A stretch of 64,000 nucleotides of DNA from Bimastos eiseni. Lineage: Eukaryota > Annelida > Clitellata > Crassiclitellata > Lumbricidae. Both the position numbers and the translations under genes were made by a program. Below, in pieces: positions 1 to 12,505 of the stretch. The stretch's first letter is position 1; every line of letters starts with the position of its first letter. The notes beneath the pieces are model-generated. The model was given only the letters and a program-made list of their open reading frames with translations. It ran no database searches and was not told the origin of the DNA. The stretch is from the NCBI GenBank assembly GCA_959347315.1, contig OY365806.1, forward strand, positions 34,877,526 to 34,941,525, written 5' to 3'.

Positions 1-735
1 CTATCAGAAGCACAGGTAGATAGATAGAATCACTCATTTATTACCATTGTTTGCCGAAGCATACCTGAGGATGCATTCCTTTCGATTGCTAATTTATTTA
101 TTAGTGATCATAGGATCACGAAGAATAAGATCATTACGATGACCTAATTGTTCTTATAATCCTTAAATGATCAGAGTCGATCATTGTCACATGATCCATT
201 GTTAGATCTTTGTGATCATTTAGTCTAGAGTCGGACAGGAATCATTTCAATCACGCAAGGCGTCCCAAGCTTTGATCGTTTGCATAATTAGAATATTAAT
301 ATTGTGTCGATGTACAATTAATTCCTAAACTGAAAAGTAAAGTAATAAGCGTTCATTTATTTGGCGCTTCTGTAGGCCTATACGCTTTGTGAATCCTGCA
401 GAAGTAATCGTCATTGAGTTGGCAGAAGTGCAACACTCAGCAATAAAACCTGTTGTCGTTGTCACTGGATGCTCTGCACTATATATATATTCAAATTATA
501 GGCCTAACCTATATATATATATATATATATACATGTATATACAACGCGAATACAAGCACAGACGACGCAACGGAATTCAAATCCTTACACATATATCTGA
601 AAGACCAACACTTTGTCACTTAGCCACGATATTCATCCCATCCCAATGACTTGATCACAGGCCTAATAGTTCATGTGTAAGTATTAGTTGTATAATATAA
701 CCAATAAACGCATATATCCACATATAAATAAATAA

Positions 736-766
<31 letters not shown>

Positions 767-2530
767 GGGCCTACGAACAGTCCCACGCTTTCTGAAATGT
801 ATATATTCATAAGGTGCATATATACATATATATATATTATATATATGTATACAAATAACTCTATGTGTTTAGACACATATACATATGTGCATATTTATAT
901 ATATCTAAGCCTAAATAAAAGGTCACTATATACATATACATGCATGAATTATAATATATAATATTCATAGATCGGATTACTGATTACTGATGGATTATAT
1001 ATATATAAACCGATGGGCTGTGTATAGGCCTAAATAGATGTAGCCAGCTACATGTGATTAAAAATTCGAGCGACTTGCACATTTACAGCGTGCGGCTTGA
1101 AGAAGTTTCTGTTGAGCAAATATTTGTTCAGAGTCAAGAGAGAAGTCTAAGAAGTTTATTAAAGAGTGGCTGGCGTTGCTTCGATCCCTTTAAACGATCG
1201 TTTTATTGCCAGACCAACAAACAAATCGCAACAGATATAAATATTCGTCGCCCGACAAAGTCAACAGATCGTAAAGTCGCGACGTTAAAGCTGTTTAAAC
1301 AATTTTAAAGTCTCGTATATTCTGCGGCGAAGTCGCCACATAAATGTATAGTTATAAGTTACGGCTACGCAGTTCAATGTGACGTAAATTGAAGAAAAGT
1401 GAAAAACAGTATAACGGAAAGACAGATGCTGCTGGATTGGATGATGACAGATCGAAATCTCGAAGCTTCTAAAGCGCCACTTGATGGATGGACAGAGAAG
1501 GATATGGAAAGCTCAAAGAAGAAAATTACACTAATGGTGACATGCGGACATTTGAATGTCTATCTAAGAGGCAGACAACCAGAAGAGAAGCAAGAAAGTA
1601 AAAAAGCACGTATACGACGTCTTAAGGGATGACTGCATCAACTAAGGACGAACGGGTTAGATGACCAACTGGGACAGAGGCGTCCACATAGGGGGTCCGC
1701 AGGCAAATGCCTCCATATTCAGTCAGAGGGAATAATTGTTCAGTCTTAGGGATGACATCTTGCCTACCTAACACTGGGGACCGGGGTTTGCCTCCATGAC
1801 TCAGAGGGTATTGACGGCCCTGAACTGGGGAGGAACTGCGCGCGTTGGCGTCCAAAGAAACAAAGACAGCTAATGCCTACAAGAGCGGTCACTCTCGATC
1901 GCGACGTCGTTCGATCAGACGACTAAACCATCGCCAGTTTAAAGTTTAATGGTCGTACAAGTAGCCGTAGAATAAAGCCAATTTACGACAGTCTAGCACG
2001 TTTACGACCGACCGTGTCCTTTCCTTTCTCCCACCCACCAAGAGCTCTGTCTCGTAGGCCTTGCACTCCTGATTTTATGAGCTCGGTTACATCTGCTTTT
2101 GATATCGTCCGCTCACCGGCAAGCGAACGCTAAATTTTCTCTTAATACAACATGAGCGACAGTTATACGAACTCCGGAACAAACGAGGCCACAGGTGAAG
2201 CAAAGCAGAGGACATGATGAGGACAGAAAGAAGGGAACAGATTGGTACGAACGCCATAAAAATGACGGTGATTCTTAGATTATGGGCATAGGCCTAATGT
2301 CATTCGTGAAGAAATTGAACTGCCTAAGTGCCAATGAAGCGAAACGAAACATCCTTGCCAGAGTATTCCAGCCAAACGTTTTTATCTAACATTGTTGAAA
2401 TGTCAATATTTCGCTTTGTACGTTGTCGTTATAGACCATCTATATTTATTTGTGCTCGGCATATGATACTATTGAATTGTTTCAATAAGACACTGCAATA
2501 GTTGTACTGCTCTTTATAAGAGGCATGCAA
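1..2530. other. Intergenic, no supported gene
   Basis: AT-rich sequence with no open frame resembling a known protein. It contains TA microsatellites (listed separately) and many copies of the short word AGGCCTA. The stretch around 1640-1850 shares a phrase (a gcctccat...gacggccctg pattern) with 11890-11935 and is probably part of a dispersed repeat. Confidence 0.6.
481..846. repeat. TA dinucleotide microsatellites
   Basis: Uninterrupted or nearly uninterrupted TA runs lie at 481-490, 510-531, 740-766 and 827-846. They create spurious isoleucine/tyrosine-rich reading frames on both strands, which I do not regard as genes. Confidence 0.9.
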
Positions 2531-2597
2531 ACGAATGTGGGACATAAGCTCCCCGGATAATAATTATAAGACGAATAATTCCCTCCGATTTTGCGTT

Positions 2598-2747
2598 GGA
2601 CATAAGCCCCCTGGACATAAGCCCCCTGGACATAAGCCCCCTGGACATAAGCCCCCTGGACATAAGCCCCCTGGACATAAGCCCCCTGGACATAAGCCCC
2701 CTGGACATAAGCCCCCTGGACATAAGCCCCCTGGACATAAGTCCCCT
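2598..2747. repeat. 15-bp minisatellite, 10 copies
   Basis: The unit GGACATAAGCCCCCT is repeated ten times without a gap; only the last copy carries a substitution (gtcccct). A diverged eleventh copy (ggacataagctcccc) sits at 2539-2553. Because 15 is a multiple of three, several frames stay open and give repetitive peptides on both strands; these look like by-products of the repeat. Confidence 0.95.
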
Positions 2748-2839
2748 ACGTAAAGGCTTAATTCAGTCCGTTTTCGCCGGACACTTAGTCCAGATTGAGG
2801 AATTGCTGTTAAGGTAGAGTACTGTGGATCTCCAAAACA

Positions 2840-2908
2840 GCAGAGAAAGAGAGAGAGAAAGAGAGACAGACAGACAGACAGATAGACAGAGAGACAGAGA
2901 CAGAGAGG
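2840..2908. repeat. GA/CAGA-rich simple repeat
   Basis: A purine-rich tract built from gaga and gacaga words, about 70 bp long. There is no coding signal. Confidence 0.85.
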
Positions 2909-3019
2909 GAATTGCTGCCATAACTATTTGGAGGAGTGACCATACTGTCCATACATAATATGTGTGTCTACATAGATGTCTGCCCATCCTTAGACGATTA
3001 AAACAATTTTAAAATGATC

Positions 3020-3380
3020 CCCACCTCCTCTCCACCTCCTTTTCTTCCTCCACTTTTTCCTCATTCATTTTACTCCGCCTCCTCTTCTCCTTCCGCAACA
3101 TCCTCCTCCTTCTTCACTTCTTCATCAACTTCCACCTTCTCCTCCAATCCTGATCATCTTACTCTAATTTCCCACCTCCTTCTCCACCACCTTCTCTTCT
3201 TTTTCCTCATCCTTCTCCACTTCCACATTCTACTGAAACCTTTCCCACATTTTACTGAAACCCCTCCCACATTTTCCTCGACCTTCTTCGCCTCCTCCAT
3301 TACAACTTGCTCTACCTCCTCCTCCTCCTCCTTCTCTTCCTCCATTTGCTCATCGCCTCGAACTCCTCGATCCACCTCCA
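3020..3380. repeat. CT-rich low-complexity tract
   Basis: About 360 bp dominated by cctcctc and ttcttc words. It gives long serine/proline-rich and glutamate-rich open frames on opposite strands, which is typical of polypyrimidine low complexity and not of a gene. Confidence 0.85.
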
Positions 3381-3545
3381 TAAGCGGCTTTATAATTATT
3401 ACTACTTCATAATTGGAGCGCCACCGAGCGAACGCATAGTTTTTAGTTCAGTCGGGTGTTAACAGAATTATTATTATTATTAATTTTTGACCGTAGTCGT
3501 TAATACGGCTGTCAACGGGTAAGCGAGTACCAGCCCAATGCTGAC

Positions 3546-3745
3546 TAAGGCTGTCACGGGTACCCGGGACCCCGGGTACCTGCCCAAGGCTGACTGTCGG
3601 GGGCAATGAAATCGGTTATCGGGTGCTCGACATTCCGTAAAAATGCTCAATTTTACCTGAAAATATTCCACAAAATGTTCCATTGAGCGTATTAGCCGAC
3701 TGCCCGGACAATGAAATCGGTTCTTGGATGCGCAATCCTCTACAT
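3546..3745 (+). mobile_element. Truncated hAT miniature element, TAAGGCTGTC family
   Basis: It begins with TAAGGCTGTC and carries the same internal phrases as the complete element at 22282-22574 (ccgtaaaaatg, attttacc, gactgcccggacaatgaaatcg). The right inverted terminal repeat is missing, so it is a 3'-truncated copy. A partial duplicate of the left end (ggctgtcaacgggtaagcg) lies just upstream at about 3508. Confidence 0.7.
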
Positions 3746-3749
3746 TTCA

Positions 3750-6048
3750 TGACAAAATGTGTATTTTGTAATTGCTTGTTGTGATCATTTTGTGAGTGTA
3801 CATTCTTTTAGTGTTCATAATAGTACGATGTGCATCATGTGCCCGCAGCGCGTTTGCAAGCGGTTCAATAAAGTACATACTTAAGCACTTACTTATATCG
3901 TCGGGTTCTTAGCATTTGCCCTGCTGTATCCCTCCCGGCGGGCCTGCTTGCCGATCGATTTTTTTATTAGGCGTCTAAGTGTGTTTGTTTCCGCGACTTT
4001 GCGTTGCAGACGCTGTAGAAAGTTGAAGTTTGTAATTGTGATTACGATAGGTGTCGCAGCAATACAATTTTCAAACCGGATATTCGATCTTTTGCATGAC
4101 TGTTATTCTTGTCTATAGCAAGTCTTGGAACTATATAATCTTCTAGAATTGAAAGATAAATAATTTTTTGGGACTCTGAATAACGTCATTGGTGGGTAGT
4201 ATCTACGTGGGATTTCTAAACTTGCAAGTTTAGTGTTTTGTACCTTTTTTGACAGTTTATTCTCATAGCGTTGGCGTAGACCGACGAGTTGGTAAATTGC
4301 TCGCTATTCACAGCTGCTGTTGCCTCTTACAAGTGTGCCCCCATCCGTCCTCGCATAAAAATTATGCCTTGACCTTTGTGATCTTTTTATTAACCGTCTT
4401 ATCTGAGGTCGGTAATCGCAAAGAACACATTTCCTGACTTATTTATAGTACTTAGGACGGCTTACCTTTAATAGTTAGGACTCAAACTTACGCATGATAT
4501 TCTTGATCTTTTGGTCCGCTGCCATGGGTGAGAACGAAATACTTCCGGCGCGTGATTGACAAAAAGGACTAAGTAAAATGAATCTTCGTATATGTCTAAA
4601 ACTACGCCTAACACTAACCCTAACCGACCCTCACATTGCTTAACCTGACCCTAAACGACCCTCACGATGCTTAAGCTGACACTAACCGACCCTAACGATG
4701 CAAAATTTTATTGAAAAATTATAGGTTTTAGTGTATGCGTGTTATCATTGTATTACAATTGCTTGAGTTCTCATTATTATATATAATCTGTGTTCACATA
4801 CAAACCACACCCAAAATATTATGAGTAAGTTTGAGTCCTAACTGCTATAAATAGTCCTTTAGGACTCCAACTTATATGTCTAAAAACGTGTGTTTTACAT
4901 CACCATAATTTGCGTAAACATTACTGTCCATTGAGTATTTTGAGAAGTTAAAAAATTCATAAAAAAATAAACGGACCATTGTGAAATATTGCGAATAGGT
5001 GCGTTTGAACGCATATTGTCTTAGGTATGTTGAGGAAGAGTTTTGAGACATTTAGGCCGTAGGCCCCAGACCTTCATGTTTTCCCCGGTATTTGCTAATA
5101 TATTTAAGGAGACAAAATTTATAGCTAGCGCAACATTTGTCACAACAACACTTCAAGTGTCAAATACAATACAATACAACTGTTATTTGATATCACCCTT
5201 CTTGCAGTTTAGTTCAGAAGAGGTAGGGGTCAAATGCGGACATGTGGGGTGGAGGGTCTTGAACTATGCGGACGCCCGCATACATGTGACCATATTAAAT
5301 TGTCGCCAAAATCACATCTTTTGCAGTTGCAATGGTGGCTGACACATGTGTGATGCAGTCGTCCGCAAAGGGAGGGGGTCAGTCGAATGTGGACAAGGGG
5401 AGAAGGAGGGTCATAGATGTAGGTTTTTTTACTGATGTCCTTTATGGACGACCCCCTATGCTTGTCTAGACTAACTTGTGCTTCTCACACTGTTTTTCGC
5501 CCGCTTAGCATCATTTAGGTATTGAGAAGCTAAAGGGATTTGGATCACTACTTGTACTCAATGCTTAAGAGTTTATTTGAATTCGTCAGTCTTAATATTA
5601 CTTACTATCACTGTGCATCAAGATGATTGATTCCCTTAATTGGTCAGCAAGTGCTAGATGCTGCAACATTTGTGTATGGTGCTGTCTTTCATCTTTTCAG
5701 AGCAATTTGGTCAAACACTGAGCATGATATGCAATCCATATCGCTCTCAAATGCAGTGTGAGCTTCACCCACAGCCATATGAGTCCTATTTAAAAGTATA
5801 TACTGAATATTATGCTCTGTTTTGCCATCCCATATTACTGTTGTAACATATTGTTGCACAGTTGTCAACTTGATTTCAGTAAATGAGATTGATTGATTGA
5901 CTGACAAAAATTGCTGATAGTATGCTTGAAATAAATTGCATGCTTCAAATTGTACTTTCTTTTTCACACCCATCCAGAGTGCTCCACATTTTGTGTGTGT
6001 TCCGATTTGTGTTTGTCCAAATCTACCATTGCCATTTTTGCCTTTCAG
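3750..6048. other. Intergenic, no supported gene
   Basis: Apart from the CCCTAAC-type repeat at 4600-4701, I see no gene here. Short open frames lack similarity to anything I recognise. The right end leads into a probable 5'-UTR exon of FAM50, with a pyrimidine-rich AG acceptor at 6047-6048. Confidence 0.5.
4600..4701 (+). repeat. Dispersed CCCTAAC / GACCCTCACGATG repeat
   Basis: Roughly three tandem degenerate units of the form taaccgaccctcacgatgctta. Reverse-complement or direct copies recur at 13420-13470, 13595-13680 and 33289-33312, with a related AGGGTTAG word at 33658-33685. It resembles telomere-type repeats only in the CCCTAA word, and the unit is much longer than a telomere repeat. 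Confidence 0.65.
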
Positions 6049-6093
6049 ACTGAAGATCTGCTTTAGGAGTAAGTATCTCTGCAAATCTTGACC

Positions 6094-9000
6094 ATGGCAC
6101 ATTACAAAGGAGCAGCAAAGGAGGCAAGTCGTGCTGCTAATCTGATAAAAAAGCGGCTGAAGGAACAGGAAGAACTGGAAATGAGGAAGAAGAAGATCGA
6201 AGAGGAACTTAAGATCAGCGCCATCAGTAACAAGTTCGCTGTTCACTATGACGCAATTGAAACAAAGTTGAAGTCCGACACAGTGGGTAAAGTAATTGTT
6301 ATTGAAATCTAATGTTTATGTTGACATTTCGATTTCAGTCATGCCAATACTGAAATAACTTTGATGTTATAAATTATGTTTCTGTTGATGTTTGTATGCA
6401 TTGTAAGTTGATTTATTGTTATATAATTAGTGCTTGTGTGTGCCTCATTGATCTGCCAGTAATGTTAACGTTTTGACCGCTGAACTTTGTATGTAAATAC
6501 ACGTGATATGGGACGTGTATACACGTCCGTAGTGGTCAACGTGTTAATGTCATTTAGTTGGCATGTTAATGATGTTAGTTGTTAGAAAAAAATATCTGAG
6601 TGTATATAACAAAAACCAAGACGTGCTGTTTCTTAAAAATCCTTTTCAAATATATCCTCATTATCCAGGGGCAGCAATCCCAAGGGGGTTGAGGGGACAA
6701 GTCCCACTCACCATTTGCAAAGGGGGACACATAATATGTTTGTCCCCAAATTACTTAACCCTCTCATTGGGTGTCCCCCACCTCTCAATCAGGATCGCTG
6801 CTTTTTCTAATTGGTTGCCTCCCCCCACCTCTCAAATGATTGCCGCTTCTGTTAATATCTAGAACTAGGTTCAGCCTTCTGTCACAAAAAGCTTTACATG
6901 GTGCATATAGAACTTCTTAAAAGGAAAGATACCCATCTGGCATATAATTTGATACATTTATAGTTATATTTACATCTCTGTTAGCAAAACGAAACCGTCC
7001 ATTTTAAAAATAGTTTGGTAAAGTTAGTAGGTTTGTGTGCTAAAAATGTACCATTTTAAGTTTTGTTTTGCTAAGCATTTTCTCAACGATGCCATCCCTT
7101 CCCTCTTTTGCCTTTGACTTTGTGTCCTACCATTCACAGGAAAACATTTCCACTGGCCGCTGTGTTATTCAATAATTTACGTATATGTATATATTCTTAT
7201 TGCAGGTTTGGTTACTTTGGTTGAAATGCGAGCCAAACAAGAGGATGTTGTGAAGGAGCGAGAAAGGCAGATAGCTATCGCGAAGGGTGAGGCTCATCTT
7301 AAGAATGCCATGGACAGTTCGAATAAGCTCCGACAGGCAGCTCACAAACAGAGGAGTGCTTTGTCTTTTGATCTGAATGAAGATGAAGATGATGATGCAG
7401 AGGAGGAGGAGGAGGAGGAGGTTAGCAACCACAGCACAGAGACTGATCAAAGGACTGAAGGAAACGAAAATCATGGGACGTCACTTGCGACAAAACATGC
7501 AGCAGGTTAAATATATTTTCATGTCATTTGCTTTTGAGATACAGTACAGAGCCATTAACACACTGTCATTGGGAATGCATCATCCGAAATAGTCCTTAAC
7601 CTGAACCGCATGTAAAATGACTTATTGCTTTACTAACACTTTCCATCCAACTGTCAGTATGTCCATTGCACCATCAGTCAGTCATTCAGACATATATTTG
7701 ACACTAAGTCTGTTGGTCTGACCATCAGTTCGTCCAATCGAATGACCATCCATCTGATTAGCAGTTCATCCTTCCAATCATTTGTCCAACATGCGGCATG
7801 TTTGACTCACCCTACGTTTTTTCATCCAATCAGTTGATATGTCTGACAGGCCTTGTCTGACCATCAGTCCATCTATTCGAACGACCATCCGGCTATCCGA
7901 TTGTCCAGTCCGTGTATCCGATTTTCCAGCTAATCACCCAGTCCATGCTGATTAATATATTTCATTCTTATTAACATCATTTCACTTAGCTTGGACAACA
8001 CTTTTTAAAGGTATTTTAAAAGCACTTTAGTAAATTTCCACATACAGTTAGAGATTTTATTTGTATAATTTCTGTCTGCATCATTTTATACAGGTAGTCG
8101 GTCACTAGTCGTGCATTTCTGACTTGCAGGCTGCATTTACTGTTGTCTTATGGTTGACATAAAATTTGGTTAAGATGAAATATATTCTCTAGTATTCTAT
8201 CTTTTGCTTTAATGATGTGCATGTACTTAAATGCAAGGAAAAATAATCCTGCTTGTCATTAAATGGTTGAGCAGAATTTGCTGAATATGAATGTGTAAGT
8301 TGCTTGAGGTTTATAATTCACCAATTGGAACTTCTTAGGCATGCTGAAAACGATAGATCTGTAAAAATAGACAAATGTAAGAAATTATTTTTTTTGCTTT
8401 AGATCAAGATTTTTTGGATTCGGAACTTGTCAAAAAGAAGCGACGACTAGGTTGGTCCATGCATATTTACTATTTTATCCGAAATCTAGAAAACATTTTG
8501 GAGATAAGCATTGAGTGAAGATGGAGTCTGAGGTGTGAAGTCTTGTAGACTTTCCAAATGTCTTGCATACACCAGTGTTTCCCAAACTATGGGTCGCGAC
8601 CCGAAAGTGGGTCGCGGCGAGTTTTCAAGTGGGTCGCCTTGCTTACAAAATGAAACTGCTCTCTTGACCTTCTTTGTTCTATTGCCACTATAGTCTTATC
8701 TAGTCTCTTCATTATATCGAGTATATTCAATGTACGCAATTGACAATGAAATGCTAATTAAATTTTAACAAAATATTGTTCGCCTTTATGAGGTGGGTTG
8801 CAGTCGTTCAAAGATTTTTCGAGGTCCCACTGCCAAAAAGTTTGGGAAATACTGGCATACACAACTTACTGTCTATTTAATAAGGCACTATTTCTTGTGT
8901 CTACTGTTCACATGTTTATTCTTTTTGTGCAACTACATTTTTACCTCTGTATAAAACTTTCTTATATAAGGATTTTTAAAATACAATATTTACAATATAA

Positions 9001-11381
9001 CTGTGTTTGATATTGCCGATCTGCCTATGTTCATAAGGTCATAGAACGGTGTAACAGAGCATCTATGGTGCTGAGTTATTGTGAGAGAATGAATTTCTCA
9101 AGGTCTCTAATCAGTGGTTGCCCCAGGTGAGGATTGAAATAGTACTCAGCATTACAGTCCAAGTGCTCTAATGAATCAGCTGCTTTCCCACACATGATGA
9201 CCCCTTCATGGTATACAAAGCCTTCAATTTAGCTGTTTTTGATATATCACATGCTTGTCATCTTGTTTGTCTGGTTTTAATAGTTGATCAATTGGTTTTT
9301 TAGGGAAAAATCCGGATGTCGATACAAGTTTCCTGCCTGATCGAGATAGAGAAGAGGAAGATGCAAAGCTCAGGTGATTGGAATTTTTATTTCTTGTTTA
9401 AACATAGTTTTAAATGGAATGATATTATGTTTTGAAACTTCTTAGAATTCATGACATCTTCTTGCCATGCACCATTTTTCAATGAGGTAATATTGCACAG
9501 GGAATTAGGGTCAAAAGTCTTAATGTGCTCTTTGCAACCTTCCTAGTGTGTACATCCGTCTATGCAACTGAAGTCTGGTAGTGCACGAACATAGTTAACG
9601 TGTGGCAATCTTAGGCCTTCCAACAATAGCAAGGTGTGGAATGGAACTCAATGTGATTTTGATGGGAACTAAACCAGCACATTGATTTACATAATAAAAA
9701 TGTATGCAGTTATGGTATTATTAAGAGTCTTGGAAGTGGGCAAGCATAAAAATATCTTTTCCATGGAAGGAAATTACCTGTGCAGTTTTTCAACGATTAT
9801 ATATAGTGGTAAAACAGTTAGGTGGTCTAGCTCTTTGAGCACCATAAATAATTATGGAATTGCAGATGTTACAGATTATTTTAAGAATTACATATTTTTC
9901 TCTGAGCTCTTTGATCACAATGTAGATGTAGACAAAAGCTATATGCATATGGTTTGTTAATGATAGGCAGTAAAAATCTTTGCCAATTATCTAGTTATAC
10001 ATCAGAAAGGGATGATATTGGAAAATCTACTTTGCCATTAATGTGCCATTTGAAGGCATGTCGCTTTTGATAAATGGATAAAATGTATTTTGTAACATGG
10101 ATTTCAAAATAGTTATGCTACTGAATTTCACTACAATATGCCATTAAATCCATTATAACAAGGTGTTTGGTAAGATGACTTATATTTTTTTACTCTTTGA
10201 TGATAAACCATGCATTCTTGGTTAGAGAGTAGCAGTTGTGTTTAGTAGCTTAAATTCATACTAAGCAGTTTTATTGATTTTCTCTGTGTTTAGCAGTTTT
10301 ATTATGTGCATCTTCATATTTTTTAATGAAATCGATAGGTGCTATTAGTGCATATAATAATAATTCCGACACTGCTTCTACTCTGGCAGTGCCAGTCCAA
10401 AGCCTGGAACAAGGAGGAGGTGAGGCATCATCTAATCATCTTTGCTTTGTTACAGTGTCACTAAACAGCAACTAAGAACCAATCATATAAAGATTTATAG
10501 ACCAATGTAGGAACGTGTAATATTCCGATTCAAGGAGGTTCAGCTGAATTTAAGTAGCACCCGTTTCTGTATAATGGGATTCTGATTGCTTGACATTACC
10601 AAACTTACTTTACGTATCTGATTTCTTCTGCCTAATATACCGCTACAATTAAGCATTTGCATTTTATTGCACTGTACGTTTGGATTGAACATAGATGGCA
10701 ACTTGTATGATACTGACTTGATTCTTTACAGTTAGTTTCTTAGAAATATTGCTGAACCTTGGTGATCACCTCTTATCAATCAATTTAGAACAATATTTGT
10801 TTTAATAAAAAAAAAGCCTAAGAAGGCAGTGGATAATTAATAATCTGATGCTTTTTTTTATCCTGTTCAGAGAAGAGCTGCGAATGGAGTGGGTTGCAAG
10901 GCAGGAGAAGATAAAGGGTGAAGAGATCGACATAACCTACAGCTACTGGGATGGTTCGGGTCATCGGCGCCAGGTGCGTATGAAGAAGGGCAACAGCATC
11001 CACCAGTTCCTGCAGAAATGCTTGGAGCATCTGCGCAAGGAGTTTAACGAATTAAAAACTTCATCCGTTGACCAGCTCATGTACATCAAGGAAGACCTGA
11101 TCATTCCGCACCATTACACATTTTACGACTTCATTGTAACAAAGGCACGTGGAAAGAGTGGCCCGCTATTTAGCTTTGACGTTCACGAAGATGTGCGGAT
11201 GGTAAACGATGCCCTAATCGAAAAGGACGAGTCACACGCAGGCAAAGTCTGTCTTCGCAGCTGGTACGAACGCAACAAACACATCTTTCCTGCCAGCCGT
11301 TGGGAGCCGTACGATCCTGAAAAGAAGTGGGACAAATACACGATCTCGGATAAAGAGGCAGCAAAAATAACTGTCAAATGA
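6094..11381 (+). CDS. FAM50: FAM50/XAP5 family nuclear protein
   Basis: Five coding exons can be joined in one frame: 6094-6286, 7206-7505, 8403-8450, 9304-9373 and 10871-11381 (stop TGA), giving 373 aa. All introns are GT-AG with matching phases. The N-terminus ([14 protein letters not shown]) and the C-terminal XAP5 domain ([54 protein letters not shown]) match human FAM50A closely. A lysine/glutamate-rich coiled segment occupies about residues 18-40 and an acidic run of glutamates lies near residue 130. Family members are nuclear proteins associated with the spliceosome. This copy is slightly longer than the human protein (339 aa), through a longer linker in exon 2 and a short lysine-rich tail after DKYTI. 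The start was chosen by homology; an in-frame TTG upstream is not used. A pyrimidine tract and AG at 6047-6048 suggest a separate 5'-UTR exon. Confidence 0.97.
7506..8402. other. FAM50 intron 2
   Basis: Intronic sequence. It contains a run of related words (accatcagtc, gtccatc, atccgatt) at about 7660-7950 that looks like a degenerate simple repeat. No gene is visible. Confidence 0.7.
8573..8854 (+). mobile_element. hAT miniature element, CAGTGTTTCCCAAAC family
   Basis: 282 bp with inverted ends CAGTGTTTCCCAAACT and AGTTTGGGAAATACTG (right end read on the + strand as tttgggaaatactg). It is flanked by a perfect 8-bp target duplication GCATACAC at 8565-8572 and 8855-8862. Eight-base duplications and CAGTG-type ends are hallmarks of hAT transposons. 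No transposase is encoded. It sits inside FAM50 intron 3. The same family occurs at 39055-39300. Confidence 0.92.
9088..9190 (-). mobile_element. tRNA-derived SINE fragment
   Basis: On the minus strand this has an A-box-like word (agctgattcattagagca) and a degenerate B box (ttcaatcc). It is followed by the tail shared with 22046-22160 (ctcaaggtc...tgccccag). It lies in FAM50 intron 3. Confidence 0.6.
9374..10870. other. FAM50 intron 4
   Basis: Longest FAM50 intron, about 1.5 kb, AT-rich, with a good pyrimidine tract before the AG at 10869-10870. The open frame at 9682-9960 has no ATG-led homologue I recognise. Confidence 0.7.
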
Positions 11382-11673
11382 GACTATTGCTTTAAACTGA
11401 CATGTTTAACTATTGCATCAACTGATTTGTGAAGCTCTACTGGACATGTGCTGTTTTCGATCATTGTACCATTGTCTTCACTAAGGCATGTCTGCTTCTG
11501 GACCTGCTTCTGGACAGACTGCTTAGTGTGTAGGTACATTTTTGTAGCTCATTGTGTTCTTATTGGGAAGAATGAGTCCTATGTTCCAGCAGTGAATTGT
11601 TTTCCCTTGCCAGAATGTTTTACAAGTGCTTCATGCTGCCTGGTGTATTGAATATTAAATATATAATTGATTA

Positions 11674-11679
11674 AATAAA
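11674..11679 (+). terminator. FAM50 polyadenylation signal AATAAA
   Basis: A canonical AATAAA lies 293 bp after the FAM50 stop codon, in a sensible position for the 3' end of that transcript and before the SNRPD2 promoter region. Confidence 0.6.
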
Positions 11680-12252
11680 GATCGTGCAAGTAGCATCTGT
11701 ATGAGTAATAAATTTTAGGGTTTGTCTATTTGGGTGTTGATTGTTTGGTTTTGCTACTTTACTGGTTTAAAATACTTGAGTTAGTTAAGCTCCTCTAAAA
11801 AAAATTGGATCAGCTATTTCTTCCCAGATCAAGACTACCTTCTCTAAGACAGCATTTCATATATCTCTTGAGGTTACGGGAGAATGGGAATTTTGCTCCA
11901 TCACTCCCCAAGGGGTATAGACGGCCCTGCGCTATATAATTTATCATGGATAACTTAGAAGTATGGTGACATACAGCTTTTGGGTTTTCCCCATCCAGAT
12001 GGCTGCATATTCTGATTTGTCGCCGAAGCTGATTACAGCAACCCAATTCCTTCAAATTTTATTTGATGCAGCGCAGGTAAATATGTTGGTCTTCATAAAA
12101 CAGCTGAAAAATTTGAAGATTTACATTATATAACACAAAACCTTTATAAGCTACATTTAATTTTTTACACCAGACTTCATTTGAACTGATTGCATTGATC
12201 ATAATCATTAGTCTGTGTACACTTTATAGTGTTCACCATCACAAATGCGGTA

Positions 12253-12301
12253 TAATGTTCACCAGCAAAAATGCGGTATGCATTTTTGCTGGTGAACATT
12301 A
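12253..12301. repeat. Perfect 22-bp inverted repeat, 5-nt loop
   Basis: Positions 12253-12274 and 12280-12301 are exact reverse complements around the loop ggtat. The left arm is preceded by an imperfect direct copy (tgttcaccatcacaaatgcggtat, 12231-12254 approx.). The structure lies about 205 bp upstream of the SNRPD2 start codon. Confidence 0.9.
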
Positions 12302-12505
12302 AAGTTTACACGAATTAATGATTAAAGGTTTTTGGTAGAGAGTTTTAAAAAAACGCTCTGGGACGCCTAACTTACTTGTTCGCTTATGTAGAATCATGCG
12401 TACAGCGTGGTTGTTCTTGTTAGTAGTTCTCATGCGAATCGCATTTCGTTGGTTGCGCGTTTCATTCTTTGTTCAAAATTTACACAAAATCGATTTTTGA
12501 TCAAG

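Noticed and set aside
2152..2201. Possible short first exon MSDSYTNSGTNEAT ending at a GTGAAG donor
   Set aside because: The start context is good, but no downstream exon continues it; FAM50 has its own start at 6094.
2514..2817. Repetitive peptides (MSRGL, DISPL, GHKPP units)
   Set aside because: They come from the 15-bp minisatellite in three frames; no homology or splice context.
3014..3412. 132-codon Ser/Pro-rich open frame
   Set aside because: It coincides exactly with the CT-rich tract; the opposite strand is equally open as poly-Glu.
5689..6246. 185-codon open frame on the minus strand
   Set aside because: It lies antisense to FAM50 exon 1 and its promoter, has Cys/Leu/Phe-rich composition without a domain, and is explained by the reverse of the real exon.
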